Shown: in pieces, positions 1 to 10,598 of the stretch | How the letters are laid out: each line of letters opens with the position of its first letter | How positions within the stretch are numbered: the first letter of the stretch is position 1 | Origin: Mortierella alpina | Taxonomy: Eukaryota; Mortierellomycota; Mortierellomycetes; Mortierellales; Mortierellaceae | NCBI GenBank assembly: GCA_029449245.1 | Contig: JANATF010000013.1 | Coordinates: forward strand, 186,001 to 250,000 | Length of the DNA: 64,000 nucleotides | Direction of reading: 5' to 3' | Position numbers and translations under genes: made by a program | The notes under the pieces: generated by a model | Database searches by the model: none | What the model was told of the DNA's origin: nothing | Seen by the model: only the letters and a program-made list of their open reading frames with translations

Positions 1-1923
1 GAACTTTGAAGGCTGGGCCGGAGGATTTTTTTTTCTTTGATCAACCGTCATCGGTTTGAGATGGGCGGTTTGGCGTCTCAACGGACACTCTTTTCGTCGT
101 TTCTCGCATCGTCAGCACCCTGTCCACAATTGATTCTTGTAACAAACAAATCTTTTCTTCGTCGGCATCATCATCAACATCTCGACTGTAGGCTGGCATC
201 AAAAAAGACGAAGGAATATAAACTGGGTTCATCTCAGCCGGTATTTGGATTTGCAAAAAATTCTCCGGAGGTCATCCGTCAAAAAAACGGTTAAGAAAGT
301 AGTGTACTCTACTGTAGTCTATCGTATACACCTGCAAAGCAGCACTGGGGCCGTTTTTTCCTCTTTTTTTTCTGTTGCATAACCAGAGCCAATGGACATG
401 CATAATGCAGCCCGTATGCAATCTCCCACTCGGAACATTTCTCCGTCCAGAGACAGCGAGACTAATCGTAAATTGGTCCTGCTCAACTGCAACAGGAACG
501 GTTGACAGGCAAATCGTGTGTGCAGGATGCTGGCACCCAAGGTTTCATGTCCCATGGTAGGGCAATTGCTCAAGGGAAACGGGGCTATCTCTCTCGTCCT
601 GAGGATTATAGAATGCAGTCTAAGATGATTGACTCTATCTAGTCCTGCAAGGGTTGTTCGTTACGCTCACACACACATAGTCCAGCTCACAAAGAGTGAA
701 GAGAAACGAGTGTTATTCTTGTACTTTCCAAAGTCAGCACGTTCCGTTTGGCACGAGCGACTCTTTTTTTTCGTGCGTTGTGGTGTGAAACGGGCCATGT
801 TGTGCGAGACGCAAGGGTTTGCCAAGGCTCTTGTTATTTTATATGTCTTCTTTTGATTCCAGGGTCGGAAAGGACACCGACTTGACAAGATACCAGACGC
901 TAAGGCAGAGCCAACAGAGCACAACAAGGAACCCCTCTATTTGTTTTGTCGCGAACACGTGTGGGCTGACAACCATAATGGACGACATACACCTGCATAC
1001 TCGTCTCCCTTCATTCCCCAGACAGCAGTTGTCTCGGCCCCCCTCCGTTCTCATTCTTGTCCAACGTCTCTCTCTGATCCTTTCTTGTTATGCATGAGCA
1101 CATTATTGTTCGTCTCTTCTTTTGAAGCGGCGGAGGTATTTCCCCCCTCGCCTCGTCCTCCGTCATGGATGATGCCAAATAGCACAAATATTTTTCATAG
1201 CGCATTGAAGGGTACGACGCGACAAGTACATATCCTTGTGCACATATAAAAAAAATTGTATCCACTGTATCCGAGGATTCTTTTCTCCTGCTGCTGGGTA
1301 CCCAAGGTGTTTTATTTGTGCGGGCAACCCGCGATGCAAAAAAGAAGAAAGGCTCCCAGGAACATTAGTCCAAGACTCATAGACTAGGCTGCCAACCTGT
1401 ACGTACTGATTGCGGATGTATCGAGCCTGCCAGTGCCAAGATATGTGTGAAGTGAGCGGTGTCTCGCGTTCAAAGGGATTGCTCTTATATGTAAAAGGGT
1501 ACACCTCGACATGGTTCTCGGCGGCGTTTGGACTACCTCGTTTGCTGGCCGTCTTGACCAACGTTGATCGTCCGAGACCAACGGATCATTGCAAGAAACA
1601 GTATTTCAATCCACGACAGGTATGTACGCTGCATGTGGGATAGAATAAGTGATATGTAGCAGCAATTGCCCCCGCAGCAAGTGGCCGCCTCCTCCGTTGG
1701 GCTGGTTGGGTCGAACAAATCGAGACGACGCGTGCCCGTGTGGGCACCCAATATGGAAGAATCGGCCCCCACTGGGCCGTTTGTGTGACTGTGCAAAAAC
1801 AATGAAAAATGCCTGGCCTTCCAGCGGATTCCATTTCCTCCTCCACCCGCCCTCTTCTTTCTTTTCTCTGGCCATCCACCCACATCCACATCCTTCCTCC
1901 AACAAGATCAGAAAGCACTCGCC
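1..1923. other. Left-edge stretch without a supported gene
   Basis: No reading frame here shows a domain, a good start context or splice-site agreement. The last 150 bases, just before the ATG at 1924, are pyrimidine- and CA-rich (for example around 1825-1915) and look like the promoter and 5' leader of the small gene that follows. The longest frames (minus strand near 1163-1561 and 1606-2025) are unspliced, low in recognisable content and overlap one another, so I treat them as chance. Confidence 0.5.
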
Positions 1924-2435
1924 ATGTTCAGCAAGCTCGTCAACTTCTGGGTCAACAAGGCCGTTACCGAGACTGTAAGGCGGAGCTTTTTTCTTCAGCC
2001 TCTTTCCTCCTTGACCTTTGCTCACGGAGCAAACGACAACAAATCACAAAGGATCTGCCATATTAACCATGGTCTTGACTCTTCCTCTTTCACCATTATA
2101 GCTTCTCAGCAGCCCAAAGTTCCATCAGTTTGCAGCAAAGACTCATCACCATGTGAACAACATTTCCAAGAAGGGTAAATGCAACTGCCATGGAACAAAA
2201 AAAAGGAGAAAGGACTTGGAAGAACATCGGAGAAGCACACATCCCCATGGATTCTCGAGAGACCGGATGACTCATACCCTTTTTTTGTTCTATTTTTGCA
2301 ACTCTCGCTCCTTGATCGACTCATTCATTAGCTACACCCATGCTTTCGGAAAGCACCAACAGAGCCTCCATCTTTGCCAAGGCCTTCAAGGAGACCATCA
2401 TCAAGGAGTCCGAGAACCTTGCCAAGAAAAAGTAA
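1924..2435 (+). CDS. Small conserved-looking 75-aa protein, three exons
   Basis: Exons 1924-1974, 2102-2174 and 2332-2435 join in phase (0, then 1) to give 75 residues. The start lies in a good context (GCCATGT) just after a pyrimidine-rich leader. The protein begins MFSKLVNFWVNKAVTET, continues LLSSPKFHQFAAKTHHHV and ends with a basic helix SENLAKKK. The N-terminal amphipathic, basic helix would suit a mitochondrial or membrane-surface protein, but that is inference. I recall short fungal hypothetical proteins with a similar 'LLxSPxFHxFxxxTHxxV' core and cannot name a function. Introns have standard GTAAGG and GTAAAT donors and TAG acceptors. The splice-phase agreement is the main reason to believe the gene. 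It converges on the PAS kinase, with 321 bp between the stops. Confidence 0.75.
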
Positions 2436-2756
2436 AAACAGCTGAAGAAAGCACTTTGGACCGACCACAACATCCTGCCCCTCCCCTTTTTCTTTCGCAA
2501 CCAAATTCAACCTGTACTCATAATGTATCACCAATAAACCTCGTCCCCATCTTCACTTATACATTCACTATGATTGCGCAGTCGACAGCCACTTCACGGA
2601 GAGGAAACGGCCGTAAAGAAATGTATATTCAGGATATGGATACATGGAAAGGTAAAAGTACACGGAGAGAATTTTGAGAAAAAGGGTGATCACCCGTTCT
2701 GTAGCTTGCAAACGGCATAAGAAGATTGTAAGAAAAAAAAAAAAAAGAGAAAAATT
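2436..2756. other. Convergent 3' intergenic region
   Basis: This stretch separates two converging stop codons. It holds T- and A-rich runs suited to 3' ends for both strands, including an A-run near 2731-2745 just beyond the kinase stop on the minus strand. Nothing else is seen. Confidence 0.5.
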
Positions 2757-5700
2757 CTAGGCTGAGGTCGTTTCCGTAGGTTTGGGAGGAGCTGTCATCC
2801 ATGGGTGTGCCATGACATCCTCGATGAATGGCCTCTTTTCAATGTCCCTGGACAACATCCATCGAATGAGGCCAATCGAGTCTAGAAAGGGAGAACAAGT
2901 ACTCGTTAAGAAATGGGTGCTATAGTCGACAAGGATCTTATTGGACAACCAGTAAGTAGGGAAAGGAAGTGTTACCTTCAGAAAGGACAAACGGCACACG
3001 GAGGTCCCGGCTCAAGATCTCGTCAATGTTGTAGAACGGATTCTCCTTGTAGATTAGTGTATAGAGGAGAATGCCGAGCGCCCAAATGTCCTGCTTGCGA
3101 CCCTCGTACTTTTTGCCCGTCAGCACCTCCGGTGCAGCATAGTCCAGAGTTCCGCAAAATGTGTCAAACTTCTTGCCTTCCTTCAGATACGCTGACGACC
3201 CAAAGTCGATCAACTGGATCTTGCCATTCTGGTCCAGAATCACATTCTCGTCCTTGATGTCCCGATGCACAATCTTGTTCGAGTGCAAGTGCAGAACCGC
3301 ACCGCAAATCTGCTGGAAGATGGCTCGAATCTCGTCCTCAGTCATGTATGGCGTCAGCTCAATATAATCAAACAGGTCCATGCCTGATCCATGGAGTGCC
3401 ATCTCTACATAATAGTACTCCTCGTCCTCAAAGAAATCCATCATCAGAACAATATTGGGATGAGGTATCCTCCGAAGCGTGTGCATAATCGAGACCTCCA
3501 TGGGAATCATGCCTAGCACCCGGTCGTTGGTCCAGCAGTCGACAAGGATACGACTCTTCACAATGTACTTCATCACCACCTTGTTCGACCCTGTCTTTAG
3601 ACAGCATAGCTTGACCTGTCCATATGCACCCTGACCAAGAGAGTCTAGAATGTCGTAATCCGCAATGGTGTGCTCGCGTGTAACGGCCGAATACTGTGTC
3701 TTCATCGGGTCAATCGAGAGCCGCGATGACGGTGTCGAGGGTGCGGGCGACGAGGGAGATGCACAAGATGAGGGAGATGATGCCGAATCAGAGGAAAACT
3801 GGCGATTCAGCGTCGTCTTCACACTAGGGAGGACCGACTTGGGCGTCTTTTGTCCATTGGGCTGGTCATTTGTGTCGGGCACAACCTGCTCGCCATCCAT
3901 GTCCGCGCTGGAGGTCGACCGCACATCTTCCATGGCTGCAGAGAGTGAAGGCAGTGGCACCAAAGCCGGAACGGGCGCGGGCTTCCTGTTGGGCTCCCGC
4001 GTAAAGCTGATTTCACGATCATAGGTGATCCAGACTGCAAACATCCGTCCTTGTGGTGACTCGATCATGCGGATCTGTATGTCGATATCAAGAGGCGTCC
4101 CATCGCGATGTAGGCCCACAATACCAGAATTGGATATGAAGGCAGCGTTGGTCTTTTTCAATAGCGTTGACATTCCAAAGTTGCGTTTGAAGGCCGAAGT
4201 CTGCTTGACGCCAATGCTGGGTGATCCTGCCGTGCTACCTTGACCCTCCTGTGGTTTTGGCTTAGCGAAAAAGTCGGGCGATAAAATGGAAGGTTTCTGG
4301 ACCTCTGCCGCTGTCCTCCGAATGATGGTGGCCGTGACGACAGCACCCTCATTAAGATGGATGTAGTCGCCATCTGCAGGCTGCTCCTTCTCCTCTAGCA
4401 ATTTCTCCAAGATCGACTGAAACTGGGGTATCAGATCGTTGATGGATCTCTTCTCGTTCAGGTCGGTTGCTGGGTATCCAAAAAGGTACTTTGTAAAGAC
4501 GGTGTTGGCGCTCTGAATCATCCCTGATGCATGGGCCGTGATGACGCCCGCTATTGCAGGCATTGAGATGATGCGAAGCAGGTAGCCCTCCATCGAGTCG
4601 TGGTCCAAATTGAACGGGTTCGCTTCTGGGTCGATGTGCTCCGAGGGATTTAGGATTTTGCAAATGATCGGAAAAGTGCTTCCATTCTTGGATCGGGACC
4701 CAAAGAACTTGATCACATTAATCTGATGCACGTCCAGCGTTGCAAACGACGTTTCGGGGTCGACAGACTGTAGTTTCTCCAGTGTGGGAATCAAAGTAGT
4801 GATGGACCGTCCCAACAACTCCATGTAGTCGTATGCGTACAGTTCCAAGACAGCTCCCTCGATGTTGAGAATCTCACCCTAACCGAGAAACAGAAAAGAA
4901 AAACGAGAAGGTCAGCCATTGTGGGGTAGGGTTTGAAAGGGGCGATGCTCTTTAAAAATTCAGTCAGCTCAGCACCGCCTACCGAACTAGAGATGACAAC
5001 TGACACGACCGATTCAGAAATCTCTTCGAAGACCCAGATATAGAGCAGCTGGCCCGCGGAATCTCTCCGTTGCTTGAGCCACACAGAGGCAGCTGAGGAG
5101 TGTGAATTTCGCTTCTGAATACGTATCTGTAATTGTAAGAAACAATCAGGCGTTAGCAACCATCCAAGCCAGGCATGTGAGCTAGCAATCATAGTTCAAG
5201 ATGCCTAAAACGAAGAGAATGTTAAATGGCACTGAAAAAGAATGACCTCGACGCGTTCAAACCCACTCTCCTGGCTCGAACTTTGCCCCCATGCCGAAAA
5301 TTTTCGGCTATCGCAGGTCCACCCAACAGCGCCTTTGCTCCAAGGGATAAAAGGGAACCACAATGCGCTCGCAAGCAAACCCACGTGAGAATGATGACAG
5401 AAGTGGCATGGCCATCCGCTCGAGTCAAGGAGAAGAGGAACGCAACGCTGATTAGAAAACCAGAATGAAAGAAAGAGAGTACAGTAGAGAGAAAGGAGAG
5501 AGGAACACGGTCCGAATCCGCAATGACAAACAAAAACCGACGCTTATCCAGAGATAAGGTGGAAAAAAAAAAGTCTTAACACCTTCAATTGCAAGTTTTC
5601 CCGTTTGCCATCCTTGTAAGTTTTGCGAGAGCTGAGGGAAGCTTGCGAGTCACTGAGGCTGGTGAAGAGAGAGAAAGAAAAAAAGCAAAAATGGTGGGGT

Positions 5701-6623
5701 GCGTATGCATTGCATCGTGTTCACTGCAGACAACACGAAGGGGGGAGAACCCAAAGATAGGGAATCAGGCAGAAGCAGGCATGAGCGGGTGCGAGTCCAT
5801 GCGCAAGACCTGTTCGCTGTGTTTGGTTTGTTCGACCTACCACTTTGCCACAAAGTAACACATGTTCGTCCTGGTTATCGCGCGAATCATCCTGCATTTG
5901 ATGGCGGAGAATGGCTTCCAGTTTTTCCTTGTACGGACTTGCGACCAGGTCGAGGATACTCATGGTGCCGAGTTCGCTTCCATGGTAGCCAAAGACGAGC
6001 GAGGACACGTCGTTGGCCATGACAATACGCCAGTCTTGATCCGTGGTGATCATGGCTTGGCTCTGAGGTGCAAACCGCGTTGGCGAGTGCAGAGAGCTGT
6101 AGTTGCCTGCTGTGGAGATGGTCGCGACAGAGAGGGGCCGGGCAGGACGCTCCTTGGTGTGCTGTAGATCGGACGACGGCGTGGATGACGGGACATCGGT
6201 CATGGTCCGCTTTAGCCGCGGCTTGGGCCCAGTACTGCAGGGTTCTGTGCGGGCAGAGATGGATGAGGAGGTTGGCGAAGGGTAGGCTCCGATGGAGAAG
6301 TGGTCTGTTGGTGTGGTCGAGGCAGAAACGGGGAACACGTACGAGATGGGAACCTGCCATCCCTTGATCTTTTGCTTCATAAAGTCGATCGAGCGGTAAA
6401 AGATGCTTCTCCGGCCCTCGACAAAGGCCCTGTCGTGGGTCCCATTGGTGAATGAGTAGGAGTGCAGCGACTCGTTCGAGAACTTTGCTAGCTCATCGGT
6501 CGTGCTGGCCATAACAGGAGTCCTTGCGACAGCCGCTCCTGAGCCAGCTCCTGCAGGTCCTGGTCCAAGCAGCGAATCGTGGGTGAGAAGGGGCGACTGA
6601 GATGCGCTAGAGGCGAGCGGCAT
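2757..6623 (-). CDS. PSK1: PAS-domain serine/threonine kinase (PAS kinase, PASK/Psk type)
   Basis: Minus-strand exons 5841-6623, 4983-5126, 2976-4878 and 2757-2881 join in phase to 984 residues. PAS kinases link nutrient or respiratory state to glycogen, cell-wall and translation control. A first PAS domain starts near residue 190 (DWRIVMAND, LVFGY) and crosses the exon 1/2/3 joints. A second lies about 410-600 (YLFGYPATDL, GRMFAVWITYD). A Ser/Asn-rich linker leads to the kinase domain from about 717: glycine loop GQGAYGQVK, Lys746 in VVMKYI, HRDIKDEN with Asp849, DFG at 867, AAPEVL and a final MLSRDIEKRPFIEDVMAHPWM. All catalytic residues are present. Yeast Psk1/Psk2 and human PASK have about 1,300 residues, so this form is shorter at the N terminus. 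The frame stays open upstream of ATG 6623 but has no ATG, so an extra 5' exon is possible; ATG 6512 is an alternative start. Intron 1 is 714 nt. Confidence 0.95.
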
Positions 6624-6754
6624 GGGGCGGATGCGAAGGAGGCCAGAGTACGGGATCGGATCTTCAAGTGCTGATTCGGCCGAGGTGTGGGATGAGGCTG
6701 GCGATGAAGAGGACTGAGAAGGGAATGAAACGGGCACAGCGGCTCTTGAAGGAT

Positions 6755-6806
6755 GGCAAGCAGACACGGCAAGCAGACACGGCAAGCAGACAAGGCAAGC
6801 GGACAA
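6755..6806. repeat. Four tandem 13-bp units
   Basis: Four head-to-tail copies of GGCAAGCAGACAC, the last two with single changes (final C to A, and GCAGAC to GCGGAC). They lie about 130-180 bp upstream of the chosen PAS kinase ATG. The unit length is not a multiple of three, so the array is unlikely to be coding. Confidence 0.9.
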
Positions 6807-6995
6807 GACAACAAAGGATGTGGATGGATTAGCAAGATGGGATTTGGCTCGAGAGTGTTGTGGAAAGGGAAGTATTTAAAGAAGCCCCGTGGACGAAGGT
6901 CACTTCACGCTTTGTTGCGGACAGCAAAGTGGAGGACGAGGGCGGGCAAAAGCTAAAACGAGAGGAGTGGTAGAGACACCCAGGAATGAGGCAGG

Positions 6996-7110
6996 AAGAG
7001 CGAGCGAGAGAGAGAAAGACAGAGGCAGAGAGAGAGAGAGATGGATAGACAGAGGCAGAGAGAAATGGAGAAGGGGAGACGGAGAACAAGAGACGAGAGA
7101 GAGGAAGTGT
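6996..7110. repeat. GA-rich low-complexity tract
   Basis: Irregular GAGAGA/GACAGAGGCAGA repeats on the plus strand, which read CT-rich toward the PAS kinase. The position suggests promoter or 5' leader. Confidence 0.8.
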
Positions 7111-9195
7111 GAAAAGAGCGAGGACGGAGCATGCACGCACGCAGTTGCAGATTTTCTTTTTTTTTGTTGATTTGGATCTTGTATGACTACGACGACTATG
7201 ACTCTCTTTTTGGCCCGTGGTATTCGCGTCGTCCGTTTCTTTTTTTAGGTGCCATACACCTGGCCACATATGCATGTGTGTGTGTCGAGTGGGGTAACTC
7301 TATCGCACCTCGACAGAGGGCAGAGGACCCTGTGGAGAAAAAGGAATGCAGGACTGGCATGCAAAGGGGAGGCTCATTTACCTGACGTCCATTCTTCAAA
7401 GGCTGCTGGGTGTGAGCAGTGTCGGGATCGAAAAGGCGAGGGAACTTGGGGACTTGGGAAAGTGAGAGTATGACGACGAGAGATAGAGACAGCAGAAGGA
7501 GGGACAAATGGGCGGTGCAGGCAGCGCAAACAATGCGAGTCATCAATGCAGACAGGCAATGGAAGTAATGGTTAAGCGCGGCAGCGAGAGCAGCATGCAA
7601 CAAGAAACGTGGCAATGGGACTGCTTGTGTTGGGTCACTGGCACGGCTGCGTGTTTGCAATGTGGATGGGACGGGGGATGTGGACGAGGACAGGGATGTG
7701 GATGTGGATGTCCAGAAGATAGAGAGAGAGAGAGAGAGCGTGTGTCTGTGTGTGTGGAAGAGCTAGCAGTTTGAATGGAGTCAAAAAAGAGAGGCAAAAG
7801 TGGAATGCGGCCAGCAGGTGACAGGCGCTGTCTTGGGCACGGCTGTACCACACGCACAGCGATGCGTTGGCATATGATGCAGATGCGTGCATGAATGCCG
7901 ACAGCAGCAAAAGGCAGCAACAGCAATCATGGCCACGCTGCCGTAAGCGCATTTGCCGAAGATGTCGACCCTTTTTGGGGGCAACCAAGAGCCGGCATCT
8001 GCCACTGCACATGCTTTGTGACTCGTGGGGTTATTGCACGCATAAACACGCCGCACTACTTTGGACACACTCTGGGACCATGTGGGCTTTTTTTCGCAGC
8101 CAACTAGCCTTTGTCTCATGGAGAGCGTCGTGTCACAGCTCCAGAGAAAAGCACATGGGAGGAACGGCTCTTTCCACTTTTGCGAGGAAGGATACTGCTG
8201 CCGGAGAATTGACAGTAACGAAACCTGTTGCGCGTATAGTTCGTGAGCTATAACGTCCGCTTCTGGGGCTGCGCATGCTCGGAAGCTTGGAATGGGCCGC
8301 GCTCGGATCGTCTTCACGAAGGCGGGTGGCTCAAACCTAGAGCGTCAGTGCGCGTGTCCTACCGTGGATCCACCAATTCATAATAGCAAAGCAAATGAAA
8401 GCACAAAAAGACATGACAATAAGCGCAGTGGGGCGAAAGAAAAGGGTGAGAATGTGTGCCTTTGCGTTCATTGTCCCTGATAAAAACGCAACTTTTAGGG
8501 CTCATCATAGCGTTCGCTCCATGCGCGATGATCTCCCTCTTTAAATGCGCGCCACGAATGGTTCATGGACGGCCTTGAAGGACAGCCGTGTGCAACTACA
8601 CCATATTTGCTGTCCAAACATCGCTGTAGCAGCAGCCCCCACAGCACCCGCAGCGTCAGTCACCCGTTTCATGCTGATATACTTAGAGTCTTTCAGAAGG
8701 GTGACAAGCCGGTGCTGCCTATGTCAGTTCTGTTCTAATGAGTACAACCTGGGCACATACGCTTGTAGCCTGCCCATCGTTTCCACTCCAGGCGGTATTG
8801 GTATCAGCGCTTAGCTGCAAAAGCATTAGCGTTTTTACACCGCGCCTTCTTCCAAGCAGCACGTGGTGCCTGGCGGAGGCGCCCTGAAGCAGCTGGCTGA
8901 ACAGCGATCCATGTGGGAATAGACACGTTTTTCTGACCAGGACACCCTCGCCTTGGGACACGGAACTATCTGGCTGGATAAGGTTCTTCTGGACATCAAT
9001 TGGATCTACGAGGCATGTCGCGCTGTGGTCAGAGATGAGCAATGTCAAATTTCTCTGTCTCCTTTTTGTTCAGTCCTTTGGCCTCCTTTGTTGTTTCCAT
9101 GTATGTGGTGTAGTGCTAACCTGTCGTTAATAACCTTCTTTATGGTCCTCTATATCCCGTCGTGAGGGAGCTGGCAGATGCACACAGTGATAAGG

Positions 9196-9260
9196 GAGAG
9201 GGACAGAGAGACAGAGAGAGAGAGAGAGCGAGAGAGAAAGTGAGAGAGAGAGAGAGAAGG
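9196..9260. repeat. GA microsatellite
   Basis: Interrupted (GA)n with GACA and GCGA units, in intergenic DNA. Confidence 0.85.
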
Positions 9261-10598
9261 AGACATTAGTCGGGACGATCGTACGACAGCGCAAAAAAAA
9301 TGGACTCTCAGTCCGTCTGTCTGCCACATTTCGCATCCAATGAGCGATAGTTCTTTAGCCTTGCTATTGTCCCTTTTTTTTATCAAGCCCGATTGTATGC
9401 TGTCCCTTTCTCGCACTCTCCTGACCTCCGTGCTATAGTGTCAATCAAGTATGCGGGTACGCTCTGTCTGGAGGAGGGTCGGAGCGACCACATCCACGGT
9501 ACATAGCGCAACTCGGACTTGCTTGCTGCAAGGACGTGAGCCAAACCACAGTAATTCTCACGATCTCTGCCGATAATCAAACGCAGCGTGGATACAGATG
9601 CAGGTACTACAAGCAGTTTAAGAATGTACTGTACGCCAGACAGTATCCTAGCCAGATCATGATCATTCAGACTTGAAGCAAGGGAACGGCATGGACACCT
9701 GAATGCTTCCTTCGCAGCAACAATGCGAACGCCGCTACTGTAGGTCTTACGCACCTGTTTCTCTTAGTAGTACTTGATAGCCTAAATGTGGTTTGGACGC
9801 CCTCCTAGCAAGGAAGCAGCCCACAGAGGATGAGGAAAGACGGACTATCTACTATGCATTATGGTATGTGTGTAATAGCGTGCACCCTCTATCGTGCAAG
9901 GCGGCAATTCCTCGTAATGCATTCCTGCGATGCAATGAGAGGGCGCTGTAAAAGATTCCACATTCCACTACATTGAGGTGTATTGACTATCCGTCTCTAC
10001 CTCGCTTCCTCACAGCATACGCTATATTTACCTGGTCCATAGAGTAGAGTATTGAGTCGCCAGTGTTCTCGCATCACCTCTTCAGACGTCAGAAAGGTCA
10101 AGAGCGCTTTCTTCCTCAAGAAAGATCGTATTACGAAAAAAAGGAATATAAGGATTGGAATTTTCTTGAACCCTCCCACTCTTTCTGCTCTCCTTTCTCT
10201 CCTTCACTCTCTCAAATCGACTTCTGTAAAAATAACTTGTCGTTTGCACGACTACCTGGATCATCGCTGCAGCTTGGCCTCCGCTCCGGCACCGCCCTCA
10301 CTCATAATCCTTACGCACGTAGCGTATCATTTCCTTACATTGTGCAGCACAGCAGTGTGCCCCCATTCCAACTCCTCTCATTCCAACACGAGTCTAAAAC
10401 AGGATCGAGATCCCAGAACGCATAAGCACTGCATCAATCGTCAAGCACCCACGATCCACTCCCTGCCTTATCTCGAAGAATCAATCTGTACCAAGTAACG
10501 GATATTGACCTTCAGTAATCAACCTGCAGCAACATTGATCTCGGCCTCGCTATTAGACACTTCCGTTGCACACATACACACCCACATATCCACCCAAA

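Larger units (their letters stand above)
6624..10598. other. 4 kb divergent intergenic region
   Basis: This gap lies between the PAS kinase start (minus) and the HHCC/polyQ gene (plus). The kinase side is rich in GA repeats on the plus strand (CT on the kinase strand), typical of promoter and 5' leader DNA here. From about 8300 to 9760 are two unspliced minus-strand frames (8719-9048, 9383-9754) without a recognisable domain. From about 10150 to 10598 the DNA becomes CT- and CA-rich and forms the leader of the next gene. Confidence 0.5.

Noticed and set aside
1163-2025. Minus-strand frames of 110-139 codons at the left edge
   Set aside because: They overlap each other in several frames, have no recognisable motif, and cover the leader of the small plus-strand gene.
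7781-8317. 178-codon minus-strand frame
   Set aside because: Cys/His/Trp-rich composition and overlap with open plus-strand frames are typical of chance frames in GC-rich DNA. No start context or conserved motif was seen.
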